Of a stretch of DNA of 36,002 nt, positions 1-8,033 are shown piece by piece. Numbering within the stretch: position 1 is the first letter of the stretch; each line of letters starts with the position of its first letter. The notes under the pieces are model-generated. The model was not told the origin of the DNA. It did not search any database and saw only the letters and a program-made list of their open reading frames with translations. The DNA is taken from positions 1 to 36,002 of the forward strand of contig JAGGAA010000003.1 of assembly GCA_017889675.1 (NCBI GenBank), in the 5' to 3' direction. This DNA comes from Bacillota bacterium. GTDB lineage: Bacteria; Bacillota; Negativicutes; Sporomusales; Sporomusaceae. The position numbers and the translations under genes were made by a program.

Positions 1-30
1 CTCTTAGTCGTTCAATCCAAGTTATACTTT

Positions 31-561
31 TTATCCAGCAGGGCTGGTAGGCAATAAACTGGCAATAGTCGGCAAATCATCGAGGCTTTTTAAACCGAAA
101 CATTGCAAGAATTCATTAGTAGTACCATATAAAATCGGGCGACCTACTGCTTCTTTGCGTCCCATTTCCTTAATCAATAGACGATCAAGCAAGGTTGCAA
201 TTACTCTGTCGGCATTAACGCCACGAATGCTTTCAATCTCCTGTCTGGTTACAGGTTGCTTAAAGGCCACAATGGCCAGTGTTTCCAAAGCAGCTGTCGA
301 CAACCGGTTGTCTTGTATATCAGCCAATTTACTAACAATGGGAAACAACAGCGGTTTAGTGCATAGTTGATACCCACCAGCTACCTCAACAATTGTTAGT
401 CCCCGTTTTTCATCAGCCATTGAGCTTATCATATCGTTAATCAGCGTCTGGACATGATCATTATGAATGTCGAGTATCCCGGCAATTCTTTCTGGTAAAA
501 GCGGTTGCCCGCTAGCAAACAACAGAGCCTCAATGGCTCCACACAAATGCCGGTTAAACAT
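31..561 (-). CDS. scpB: Segregation and condensation protein ScpB
   Basis: ScpB is the winged-helix subunit of the Smc-ScpA-ScpB condensin complex that compacts and segregates the chromosome. The 176-residue protein starts with the family's helical segment (GAIEALLFASGQPL) and contains the conserved stretch ALETLAIVAFKQPVTRQEIE and the ending GRPILYGTT, both typical of ScpB. It is slightly shorter than the Bacillus protein at its C-terminus. The ATG start has an AGGAG ribosome site that lies inside the last codons of scpA, so the two genes are translationally coupled. It is the last gene of the leftward M50 protease-trpS-scpA-scpB run visible here. Confidence 0.95.
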   Translation of the reverse strand: MFNRHLCGAIEALLFASGQPLLPERIAGILDIHNDHVQTLINDMISSMADEKRGLTIVEVAGGYQLCTKPLLFPIVSKLADIQDNRLSTAALETLAIVAFKQPVTRQEIESIRGVNADRVIATLLDRLLIKEMGRKEAVGRPILYGTTNEFLQCFGLKSLDDLPTIASLLPTSPAG

Positions 562-570
562 ACTCTCCTG

Positions 571-1284
571 TCACTCCTTTAACATAAGGCTAATAGGTGC
601 AAACGGCTTATCCTGGGAAATTACTATCTGTTTTAATCTGATTAGTTCCAGTAGCGCTAAAAAGGCAGCAATAAATTCCGAGCGGGAGCCTGTCCGGATA
701 ATAGTCCTGCTAAAATCCAGACTCCCATTGTTATTTCTTAAGAGGGTAATAATATCGTACATTTTATCTTTAACACTAATTTGTTCAGGGGTAATAACGG
801 CAAATTCTGGAATAGAACTTTCCCATAGTGCGGCAAACGCCTTCAGCAGATCGTCAAGACAAAGTCCTTCTGGCAGCGGGAACTGCTTGGCAAATTCCTG
901 AGGAAAGCGGGTAACAAAATGCTCCCGCTCCTGGCTTAATGTATTGAGCATCAAGGAAATTTCTTTGAATTTACGGTATTCAAGCAATCGTTCTACTAGT
1001 TCTTGACGGGGATCAATACCTTCTTCTATCTCTTCCAAAACAACTGGCCGCGGCAATAACATACGTGATTTTATTTGTAGCAGAGTAGCTGCCATAACTA
1101 AAAATTCGCTGGCCACATCCATGTTAAACTGTTCCATAGTCGTAAGATAATCCAAGTATTGCTCAGTTATTGCGGCTATAGGAATATTATAAATATCAAC
1201 CTGATTTTTTTCTATCAGATGCATCAAGAGGGCTAAGGGCCCCTCAAAGGCTTCTAGTTTAATAGTATAACCGGCGCTAGACAT
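571..1284 (-). CDS. scpA: Segregation and condensation protein ScpA
   Basis: ScpA is the kleisin subunit that bridges the Smc heads and binds ScpB. The 237-residue product begins with the family signature FEGPLALLMHLIEKNQVDIY, followed by ASEFLVMAATLLQIKSRMLL, and ends with a winged-helix-like segment. The ATG lies three bases after the trpS stop, with only a weak ribosome site, which suggests coupling to trpS translation. Length and both conserved ends look intact. The identification is secure from sequence motifs and from the adjacent scpB. Confidence 0.95.
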   Translation of the reverse strand: MSSAGYTIKLEAFEGPLALLMHLIEKNQVDIYNIPIAAITEQYLDYLTTMEQFNMDVASEFLVMAATLLQIKSRMLLPRPVVLEEIEEGIDPRQELVERLLEYRKFKEISLMLNTLSQEREHFVTRFPQEFAKQFPLPEGLCLDDLLKAFAALWESSIPEFAVITPEQISVKDKMYDIITLLRNNNGSLDFSRTIIRTGSRSEFIAAFLALLELIRLKQIVISQDKPFAPISLMLKE

Positions 1285-1287
1285 AAA

Positions 1288-2265
1288 TTAGCCCAAATTC
1301 ATAACTGACCGGACTTCTTCCATGGTTACTGCTGCTATTTTGCGGGCGCGTTCGGCACCATAGGCTAGTATTTCTTTTATCTTGTCAGGTTTTCCAGCTA
1401 GTTCTTTACGACGGCCGTGAACATCGGCAAGCGTAGTGATCATTTTTTGGGCTAGCCGTTTTTTGCAGTCTACACAGCCAATGCCCGCGTTGCGACAATA
1501 TCCGGCAATCTCACTATGTTCTGGACTGAAAATTTTATGAAACGTATAGACTGTACAAATATCCGGATCACCAGGATCGGTTTTCTTGACACGTTGTGGA
1601 TCGGTAATCATGAGTCTTACCCGGGCCTGTAGCTCATCCGGTTCAGCGGCATAAGGAATTTCGTTGCCATAGGACTTGCTCATCTTGCGTCCATCAATAC
1701 CTGGCAGCAGCGGACTTAAGATCGCCTGAGGTTCAGGGAATATAGGCTTGTACAAATGAGCGAAACGGCGAATAATCTCTCTTGTTAGTTCAAGGTGCGG
1801 TATTTGATCTTCAGCTACTGGCACAGCCGCAGCTTTATAGAGGATGATATCGGCAGTCATTAGCTCAGGATAGCCTAGAAATCCGTATGTATTGATTTCT
1901 TTACCCATTTCACCTAATTGCTGTAATTTATCTTTATAAGTGGGAACCCGTTCTAGCCAGGATAAGGGAGTCATCATCGATAATAACAAATGCAATTCGG
2001 CATGCTCTTTTACATGTGACTGAATAAAGATAATGTTTTTTTCTGGATCAAGACCAGCACTTAACCAGTCAAGGGCCATATTTTCAATACGTTCAGGCAG
2101 TTTGCTGGTATCTTCATAGGAAGACGTAAGCGCATGCCAGTCGACTATCGCATATACGCAATCATATTCTTCTTGCATTTTAATCCAATTGGCAAGCACC
2201 TGATAGTTCCCCATATGAAAGTTTCCTGACGGCTGCATACCACTAAAAATACGTTTTTTAGTCAA
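1288..2265 (-). CDS. trpS: Tryptophanyl-tRNA synthetase with Fe-S type cysteine motif
   Basis: This class I synthetase charges tRNA-Trp. The HIGH-type motif is HMGN (residues 17-20) and the KMSKS loop is at 194-198. Four cysteines sit at residues 237, 257, 264 and 267, the last two within IGCVDCKK. The spacing (X19, X6, X2) closely resembles the C-X22-C-X6-C-X2-C motif that holds a [4Fe-4S] cluster in the Thermotoga maritima enzyme; that a cluster is bound here is inference. The start is a TTG (MTKKRIF) with a strong AGGAGG site. Only 15 bases separate it from the upstream protease gene, so no T-box leader fits. Confidence 0.97.
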   Translation of the reverse strand: MTKKRIFSGMQPSGNFHMGNYQVLANWIKMQEEYDCVYAIVDWHALTSSYEDTSKLPERIENMALDWLSAGLDPEKNIIFIQSHVKEHAELHLLLSMMTPLSWLERVPTYKDKLQQLGEMGKEINTYGFLGYPELMTADIILYKAAAVPVAEDQIPHLELTREIIRRFAHLYKPIFPEPQAILSPLLPGIDGRKMSKSYGNEIPYAAEPDELQARVRLMITDPQRVKKTDPGDPDICTVYTFHKIFSPEHSEIAGYCRNAGIGCVDCKKRLAQKMITTLADVHGRRKELAGKPDKIKEILAYGAERARKIAAVTMEEVRSVMNLG

Positions 2266-2280
2266 GTGTATCTCCTCCTA

Positions 2281-2901
2281 TTACAAAATTGTCATAACTA
2301 TTGCATTAATTACATAAGCCAAGCCTCTTTCCAGTGGATAAGTAATCATGCCAATAAAGCCGATATAGACAAGCCCCATTAATATAAATGGCCCATACTG
2401 TTCCAATTGATCAAAGATACGTCCCTGTTGACCTGGAAGTATGCTTGCCAGTACTTTGGCGCCGTCTAACGGTGGAATCGGCACTAAATTAAAAATAGCC
2501 AAGATGATGTTATAAGTATAGGTCATCCACAACACCTTAACCCAGCCTCCACTCAAAAGCTGCATTTTAGCCAAAATGCCAATAAGAAAAGCGGTTAAAA
2601 GCGCAAGTACCATATTTGACACCGGACCAGCTAAGGAAACAACTAACATATCTTGGCGATAATTCTTAAAGTAGCTGGGGTTGATGGGTACCGGCTTAGC
2701 CCAGCCAAATTTGAACAGCCATAACATTATCAACCCGATCGGATCAAGGTGTGCGACTGGATTTAGCGTTAACCGCCCCATAAGCCTTGGTGTCGGATCA
2801 CCTAAAATCACAGCAGCCCTCGCATGCGCGTATTCGTGTACAGTCAGTGCAATTAATAGCGCCGGAATCCGAAATATCATATCGGCATCAAAACCAAACA
2901 A
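2281..2901 (-). CDS. Site-2 protease family (M50) membrane metalloprotease
   Basis: This is a polytopic zinc metalloprotease of the short site-2 protease group (YwhC-like). The zinc motif HEYAH is at residues 22-26 in the first hydrophobic segment. The second active-site motif NLVPIPPLDG, with its Asp at about 146, lies in a later one. At 206 residues it has the usual length of the group, without a PDZ domain. Its substrate is unknown. The start is TTG with an AAGGAGG site 7 bases upstream. It appears to be the first gene of the trpS-scpA-scpB transcription unit, an arrangement common in clostridia and Negativicutes. Confidence 0.92.
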   Translation of the reverse strand: MFGFDADMIFRIPALLIALTVHEYAHARAAVILGDPTPRLMGRLTLNPVAHLDPIGLIMLWLFKFGWAKPVPINPSYFKNYRQDMLVVSLAGPVSNMVLALLTAFLIGILAKMQLLSGGWVKVLWMTYTYNIILAIFNLVPIPPLDGAKVLASILPGQQGRIFDQLEQYGPFILMGLVYIGFIGMITYPLERGLAYVINAIVMTIL

Positions 2902-2941
2902 TAGACAGCCTCCTTATTACCTTCGCTTAACGTACTACTAA

Positions 2942-2969
2942 ATTATACTAAAAAAGCAGTAAAAAGCAA
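2942..2969 (-). promoter_or_regulatory. Putative sigma-A promoter of the M50-trpS-scpAB unit
   Basis: On the minus strand a perfect TATAAT (2942-2947) is preceded by TTGCTT (2964-2969) with a 16-base spacer. It lies about 40 bases before the M50 start. The -35 box is poor, so confidence is moderate. Confidence 0.5.
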
Positions 2970-3079
2970 AATGAAATAGCCGATTATTTCTATACTAAAA
3001 TCAGTAATAACTGTTCAGACTAAGTCTATGTGGCACAATTGCTGACTTTTATCCGAAAATGAAGGAGGTATTTACTTTT

Positions 3080-3838
3080 ATGCGGCTATCATTTCCCGTA
3101 AAAATCAGTATAATTTCGGTACTGTTCATGCTCATATTGCTAACAGGCTGTGGTTTTTTATCTGGATTACTGTCTGAACCTGCTCCTAAACCTGAAATAG
3201 GTCCGGCAGGCAAACCAGCAGAGTCAAAAGCAAACCCACCTTTTATGGAACGTTTTTTTTCAGCACCTGCAGAATTGTATGACCTAGAAGCAACAGCTGG
3301 GGTTGTGTTCGAAGGAATTAACAAAGAAAACTGGTCACAGGCTCAGGCAGGCCTTACTAATCTACAGACTTTGTGGCAGCAGGTCAAAGCCGCAGTCGGC
3401 GATAAAAAAGGGGTAAAAGAAGGCGATGCAGCCATTGAAAAATTAACAGCAGCCATCAATGCTAAAAAGGTAACCGACTCTTACGAAAGTCTAATTAAGT
3501 TTATGGGAAGCGTAAGTGATATTGGCAAATCATACAAACTATCCCCTATTGCCGATATTATTGCCGTCAGCAATGGGATTCGCAATGTCAGCTTCTTTGT
3601 CGAGGATAAGAATTGGGGGAAAGCTGCCGCCAAGGTAAAAGAATTACAGGGAACCTGGGAAAAAGTAAAGCCAAGTATGGAACAAGTCGGCATTTTGGGT
3701 GAAATCACCAGAACGCATGCAACAGTAAATCAAATGAAAGACGCCATAACTGCTGAAAACAATGGGGCATTCCAAGAACAACAGGCTACTATCAATGAAA
3801 GCATGGCACGCATACGTGAATTTTTCAGAGGTAAATAA
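3080..3838 (+). CDS. Predicted lipoprotein with two tandem helical repeats (DUF4363-like)
   Basis: The protein is 252 residues long when started at the ATG at 3080, which has an AAGGAGG site at 3062-3068; an upstream in-frame ATG at 3059 overlaps that site and is rejected. A basic N-terminus and hydrophobic core end in the lipobox LLTGC, so it should be lipidated and surface-anchored. After a Pro-rich linker come two similar helical blocks: NKENWSQAQAGLTNLQTLW and EDKNWGKAAAKVKELQGTW. This Trp-containing pattern resembles DUF4363-type proteins by eye. Function is unknown. It is one of only two plus-strand genes, divergent from the M50 unit and convergent with spoVAF. Confidence 0.82.
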   Translation: MRLSFPVKISIISVLFMLILLTGCGFLSGLLSEPAPKPEIGPAGKPAESKANPPFMERFFSAPAELYDLEATAGVVFEGINKENWSQAQAGLTNLQTLWQQVKAAVGDKKGVKEGDAAIEKLTAAINAKKVTDSYESLIKFMGSVSDIGKSYKLSPIADIIAVSNGIRNVSFFVEDKNWGKAAAKVKELQGTWEKVKPSMEQVGILGEITRTHATVNQMKDAITAENNGAFQEQQATINESMARIREFFRGK

Positions 3839-3847
3839 ACAAACGGC

Positions 3848-3891
3848 AACTTAAATGCCGCCCGTAGTGGGCGGCATTAAGTTATTTTTTT
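3848..3891 (+). terminator. Intrinsic terminator after the lipoprotein gene
   Basis: A 15-bp stem (arms 3848-3863 and 3869-3883, one bulged A, five-base loop) is followed by ATTTTTTT. On the minus strand the same hairpin directly follows the spoVAF stop codon, but with a poor T-run, so it may serve both convergent genes. Confidence 0.85.
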
Positions 3892-5402
3892 GTATTACTG
3901 TTACCCTCTTTGGTATCTTCATCTTCTTGTACACCGGCAGTGTTAAGTCGATCCTTATCTTGCGGTTTGAGCACTGCGGGCCGCAAGATCTTGTTTGGTA
4001 TGGGGAGACGAAATAATACATCTTTCATCGCATTAAAATTGAAAGGCAGAGCCGGCCATAAGTAAGGAATATTAAAGGATTTTGTTGTTAGCATTAATAG
4101 AAATACTGCAAATAACCCTCCAAGTAAGCCTGGCAGTTTAAACAGCATGACTAAAGTAATAATGATAACCCGAAAGAGTCGTATTGCCATAGCAAATTCC
4201 ATACTGGGAGTAGCAAAAGCACCGACTGCAGCTACTGCAGTATAAAAAATAGTCTCATTGCCAAATAGCCCAACCTTGGTGGCAATATCGCCCAGCATGA
4301 AGGCCCCAATAAAACCGAGAGCAGTAGACTGCGCCGTTGGAACATGCACTGTTGCCATTCTGACTAACTCAACGCCAAATTCTGCTAATAGAAATTGGAT
4401 ACCAATAGGTATAATCCCTGACTCCTGTGGACCAAGGAACGCAAGCGACTCAGGTAATAATTGACGATTCAATACTAGTGCTAACCATAAAGGCGGCAGA
4501 ATTAAAGATAGTAACACACCAGCCAACCTAATGAGTCGCAGATAGGAGCCAATAACCACATTCTGATGAAATTCTTCGACGTGTTGTACATGATGCCACA
4601 GTGTTGTTGGCAAAATCATGATATTAGGTGAAGTATCCACAATTATGCATACATGACCTTCTAGCAAGTGGACTGCTGCTACATCAGGACGTTCCGTGTA
4701 CCGTACTTTAGGTAAAGGATTCCACTTATTGCCGCCGACAATGTATTCTTCAATAGCCTTTTCTGCCATAGGTACGCCATCAATATTGATATTGTTAATC
4801 CTGTCTTTAACGGTAGTAACTAACTCTGTATTGGTGATATCTTTAATGTAGCAAACAGCAATGTCGCATTGAGACCGTGTACCAACCTTAACTATTTCAA
4901 ATCTCAAATTAGGATCGCGTAACCGCCTGCGGATTAATGCAGTGTTAAATACGATGGTTTCGACAAAAGAATCACGCGAGCCTCTTGTAACTTTTTCAAT
5001 GTTAGATTCGGCAGGTGCACGGGCGGGATAAGCGCGGGCATCTATTACAATCACTTGTTCGGCACCATCCACAAAAAAGAGCATCTCGCCTGATAAAAGA
5101 CTAGTTATTGCATCATTCATATTTGCTACTAATTTGGTTTGTGAATGGGTTGCTCGTGAATAAAATAATTTGTCCAGCGTATTAATTGTCAATTCTTCCT
5201 GGTTATAGGCAGTCAATTCTTCCAGTACATTTGATAACACAACATCATTAGTCATACCATTTATCGAAAAAGAAGCCGCACGTTTCCGCCCTGCTTTGTA
5301 TTCACGAAAAACTATATCAAATGTTTCGCCAACCCCAAGTTTGTCTTTTATATAATTTATATTGCTGTCAATTTCTTTGGCAATTGTTTTTTCCTCAGCC
5401 AT
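3882..5402 (-). CDS. spoVAF: Stage V sporulation protein AF (GerA-family membrane protein)
   Basis: SpoVAF is a GerA-type subunit associated with the SpoVA dipicolinic-acid channel of the spore inner membrane. The product has the family layout: a soluble N-terminal half (with NTALIRRRLRDPNLRFE) and a C-terminal half with about five hydrophobic segments (LLSLILPPLWLALVLNR onward), ending in a charged tail. The ATG at 5400-5402 overlaps the spoVAEA stop by 8 bases; a GTG 12 bases upstream lies too close to the ribosome site. The 506-residue length fits the family. It is the last gene of the spoVA cluster, as in Bacillus subtilis. Confidence 0.93.
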   Translation of the reverse strand: MAEEKTIAKEIDSNINYIKDKLGVGETFDIVFREYKAGRKRAASFSINGMTNDVVLSNVLEELTAYNQEELTINTLDKLFYSRATHSQTKLVANMNDAITSLLSGEMLFFVDGAEQVIVIDARAYPARAPAESNIEKVTRGSRDSFVETIVFNTALIRRRLRDPNLRFEIVKVGTRSQCDIAVCYIKDITNTELVTTVKDRINNINIDGVPMAEKAIEEYIVGGNKWNPLPKVRYTERPDVAAVHLLEGHVCIIVDTSPNIMILPTTLWHHVQHVEEFHQNVVIGSYLRLIRLAGVLLSLILPPLWLALVLNRQLLPESLAFLGPQESGIIPIGIQFLLAEFGVELVRMATVHVPTAQSTALGFIGAFMLGDIATKVGLFGNETIFYTAVAAVGAFATPSMEFAMAIRLFRVIIITLVMLFKLPGLLGGLFAVFLLMLTTKSFNIPYLWPALPFNFNAMKDVLFRLPIPNKILRPAVLKPQDKDRLNTAGVQEDEDTKEGNSNTKK

Positions 5403-6000
5403 GACTAATGTCACTCCGTTTCAGTATCTCTTCAATTGCTCTCCGGGTGATGGGAGCACCCCGACTAAGATCGTCATGTTTATCCATTTTCCCGATGTCG
5501 CCAACACCGATAATAACCGGTATTTCAACATCATTAAGCACATCCACAGTATCACCAGTAATCACCGGTTGGCAGATACAATCCTTTTTGGTTTTTATCT
5601 CGCCTTTCTTATCAACTGAAAGATCAATTACATGACCTTGGCAGTCAATACAGGCATCAGCATGGACTCCATCAATCCCAGTAGTATTAGAAGCTACGGC
5701 TACTGCTCCAAGGACTTCAATGTCAGGATGATTGGCAACATACTCAAGCGCCTGTTCTCCTTCGGCTTTTTCGCTGTGACCTTTATCATCAAACATAACT
5801 AACACCGGATCATAGGGGACGGTTTTCAAAAGCTCTACGATTTTTTTGCCACTGATGGGGGTTGGATTACCTGCTGAAGCTGAAATGCAGCGTAATCCCA
5901 AAGAGGACCCTATTGTTTCAACGGCTTGTTGAGCAACCTTGTCTCCATCAGTAACAAGAATAACCCGGATCTTTTTATTAATTTCAGTTACCTTGTCCAA
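5395..6000 (-). CDS. spoVAEA: Stage V sporulation protein AE, soluble subunit (SpoVAEa)
   Basis: This 201-residue soluble protein matches the SpoVAEa family in size and in motifs such as IRVILVTDGDKVAQQAVE, the stretch DPVLVMFDDKG, and the C-terminal GAPITRRAIEEILKR. It has several cysteines (ACIDCQGH and DCICQP). Its biochemical role in the SpoVA system is not established; it is found in spores. The TTG start has a GAGG site 7 bases upstream. The gene sits between the Gln/Asn-rich gene and spoVAF, and overlaps spoVAF by 8 bases. Confidence 0.92.
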   Translation of the reverse strand: MDKVTEINKKIRVILVTDGDKVAQQAVETIGSSLGLRCISASAGNPTPISGKKIVELLKTVPYDPVLVMFDDKGHSEKAEGEQALEYVANHPDIEVLGAVAVASNTTGIDGVHADACIDCQGHVIDLSVDKKGEIKTKKDCICQPVITGDTVDVLNDVEIPVIIGVGDIGKMDKHDDLSRGAPITRRAIEEILKRSDISHG

Positions 6001-6009
6001 TTCAACACC

Positions 6010-6690
6010 TCATTGCTGTTGATTATTTTCTTCACCTAATAAATTGCTGATTTTATTAGCGATTTTTTCACTTTCACTGATTACTTGTTTGAGACTTTGC
6101 AGGCTTGCTTCTAACTCATTGGATAGTTCATACTGTGCTTGGGAAAGTACTTGTGCAGCTGTTTGTACGGCAATTGAGGAATTCTGCTTGCTATTTTGCT
6201 GATTGTTCTTGCCTTGTTGCTGCTGCATTTGTTGTTGGGCGTTTGCACTTTGCTTCTGATTGCCGCCTGCTGTGGTGTTTGCTTGCCCGCCTGTTGCAAG
6301 TAACGTGCTGAATAATTTTTTTAATTCTTGGGATACATCTGATTCAGATGTTGTTGCTTGTGCATTTTTTTGAGTTTGTTGCTGTTGGTTTATATTATTT
6401 TGTCCAGCTTGTTGAGTATTTTGTTGAGACTGATCAGCTGACGTACTACTATCAGACGAACCTTGTAAGCTTTCTAGTTTACTATTAATTTGGTTTAATA
6501 ATTCTAGTACTTCCTGCGAATTATTTGTTGGCTGATTATTGCTAGTTACCATATTGGCTTGTGTTTGCATAAAAATTCTTGCCATATCTTCGATAGCACT
6601 TTCATCTATCTGTGAATATTCAGGACGTTGCGACCGTAACGGGCTAGGCTTAATGCAACTTGCTATCTTACTGGAAACTCGCTTTGGCAC
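6010..6690 (-). CDS. Gln/Asn-rich hypothetical protein inside the spoVA operon
   Basis: I do not recognise this gene. The 226-residue product is about 30% Gln plus Asn, with runs such as QQQMQQQQGKNNQQNSKQN. Short helical, more ordinary segments lie on either side: SQEVLELLNQINSKLESL near residue 60, a middle block SDVSQELKKLFSTLLATGG, and a C-terminal heptad-like helix LQSLKQVISESEKIANKI. There is no signal peptide and no membrane segment. The start chosen is the GTG at 6688-6690 with a GAGG site 8 bases before it; a GTG 9 bases upstream is less well placed. Spacing within the operon is tight (9 and 18 bases), so it should be co-expressed in the forespore. A structural or assembly role in the spore is possible but unproven. 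Confidence 0.85.
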   Translation of the reverse strand: MPKRVSSKIASCIKPSPLRSQRPEYSQIDESAIEDMARIFMQTQANMVTSNNQPTNNSQEVLELLNQINSKLESLQGSSDSSTSADQSQQNTQQAGQNNINQQQQTQKNAQATTSESDVSQELKKLFSTLLATGGQANTTAGGNQKQSANAQQQMQQQQGKNNQQNSKQNSSIAVQTAAQVLSQAQYELSNELEASLQSLKQVISESEKIANKISNLLGEENNQQQ

Positions 6691-6708
6691 ATGTATCACC
6701 TCAAAAAT

Positions 6709-7065
6709 TCATTTACCTTTTGGATTAAACACAATTGCTATGGCCAGGCCGAAAACGACGGCAGCAGTTATGCCGGCTGCCGTTGCTTTAACAGCTCCGG
6801 TAAATATTCCCCAAAACCCTGCTTTGTTTACTTCTTCAATAGTGCCGGAGACTAGGGAGTGACCAAACCCAGGTAAGGGAACCGTTGCTCCTGCACCACC
6901 AATATCAATCAACGGCTGATATAGACCTAAACTGCTGAACACACAGCCTAAGACGACAAATAGTACTAAAACATGAGCAGGTGTAAGCGGGGTGAGATCC
7001 ATGAGCAACTGCCCAAGTACACAAATCAAACCGCCGATGACAAAGGCCATAAGATATGTTTGCAA
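6709..7065 (-). CDS. spoVAEB: Stage V sporulation protein AE, membrane subunit (SpoVAEb)
   Basis: SpoVAEb is a small polytopic membrane protein of the SpoVA channel that moves dipicolinic acid into and out of the spore core. The 118-residue product has the hallmark FVIGGLICVLGQLLMD at the N-terminus, then GAGATVPLPGFGHSL, and ends in two hydrophobic helices with GIFTGAVKATAAGI. It is paralogous to SpoVAC and here is complete, giving an internal yardstick for what the neighbouring SpoVAC lacks. The start is a TTG 12 bases after GGAGG, a rather long spacing. Confidence 0.94.
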   Translation of the reverse strand: MQTYLMAFVIGGLICVLGQLLMDLTPLTPAHVLVLFVVLGCVFSSLGLYQPLIDIGGAGATVPLPGFGHSLVSGTIEEVNKAGFWGIFTGAVKATAAGITAAVVFGLAIAIVFNPKGK

Positions 7066-7083
7066 TGAATAATGTTACCTCCT

Positions 7084-8016
7084 TCACATTTCGATCGCTA
7101 CAGCATGCGCAATACAGGGTATAGATTCTTTTTGTTGATATGATGTTGTACTATGCAAACTACCTGTACCGACAAGTAGTACCTTATGCAGCTTTTGTTG
7201 CATAAGCAATCGGTAAATATAGCCGGTAAATACTATCGCTGAACTGGCACAACCACTGGCACCGGCATGGGCATCCTGATCTTTACTGAAAATCATGCAG
7301 CCACAATCTTCATAATTTGTCGATAAATCTACACCTTTTGCTTTAAACAGCTCGATAACCAACGCTTTACCGACACTGCCAAGATCACCAGTGTAAATCA
7401 TGTCATAATAATTTGGCTGGCGGCCAGAGTCGTCAAAATGATGCCATAACGTATCAGCAGCTGCAGGGGCCATTGCCGGTCCCATTGCGTTAGGATCCTT
7501 GATCCCCATGTCTACTATTTTACCCACTGTTGCTGCTGTAATCCGCGGTCCATTGCCAATAGCAGAAATAACTACAGCACCTGATCCTGTCACTGTCCAC
7601 TGCGATACCATTGGCCGTTGTACACCCTGTTCTGTGGGAAAACGGTACTGCCGTTCGGCTGCATCATGGTGGCTAGAAGCGGCGGCAACAATCTTATTGG
7701 CAAATCCTCCATCAATAAGAGTAGACCCTACCAGCATACTTTCTGCCAAAGTTGAGCAGGCACCATACATACCTAAAAAAGGGCGTCCAATACCTCTAAT
7801 CGCAAAATGGGTACTCATTAACTGATTAAGCAAGTCGCCGGCAAGTACATAATCAATATCATCAATAGCACTAGTTTCTTTAAATACGGCTGTTTTTATT
7901 GCCCATTCCATCATGGTGGATTCGCATTTTTCCCAGCTGGAATTATTATCAAGAGTATCTTTGAGTATTCGGTCATAGAACTCAGCTAAGAGGCCTTCCC
8001 CTTCCATCGGCCCCAC
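7084..8016 (-). CDS. spoVAD: Stage V sporulation protein AD, 5' end disturbed
   Basis: SpoVAD is the thiolase-fold, dipicolinic-acid-binding subunit of the SpoVA complex. The family is clear from GACSTLAESM, TVTGSGAVVIS, NAMGPAMAPAAADT and the C-terminal QQKESIPCIAHAVA. The listed start is a GTG without a ribosome site, falling inside the conserved segment IVGPMEGEG. Upstream in the same frame the homology continues for about 20 more codons (QQSIVFASPPVITSTAN, matching the usual SpoVAD N-terminus). However, no ATG, GTG or TTG precedes it before a stop, and this stretch overlaps the end of spoVAC. The natural start therefore appears to have been deleted. Confidence 0.9.
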   Translation of the reverse strand: MGPMEGEGLLAEFYDRILKDTLDNNSSWEKCESTMMEWAIKTAVFKETSAIDDIDYVLAGDLLNQLMSTHFAIRGIGRPFLGMYGACSTLAESMLVGSTLIDGGFANKIVAAASSHHDAAERQYRFPTEQGVQRPMVSQWTVTGSGAVVISAIGNGPRITAATVGKIVDMGIKDPNAMGPAMAPAAADTLWHHFDDSGRQPNYYDMIYTGDLGSVGKALVIELFKAKGVDLSTNYEDCGCMIFSKDQDAHAGASGCASSAIVFTGYIYRLLMQQKLHKVLLVGTGSLHSTTSYQQKESIPCIAHAVAIEM

Positions 8017-8033
8017 GATATTGGCTGTACTTG

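Noticed and set aside
467-901. Plus-strand open frame of 144 codons
   Set aside because: Antisense to scpB and scpA, no ribosome site, low-complexity Ser/Leu-rich translation; a shadow of the real minus-strand genes.
2266-2280. T-box riboswitch before trpS
   Set aside because: Only 15 bases separate trpS from the M50 gene, and no T-box leader features precede the M50 gene.
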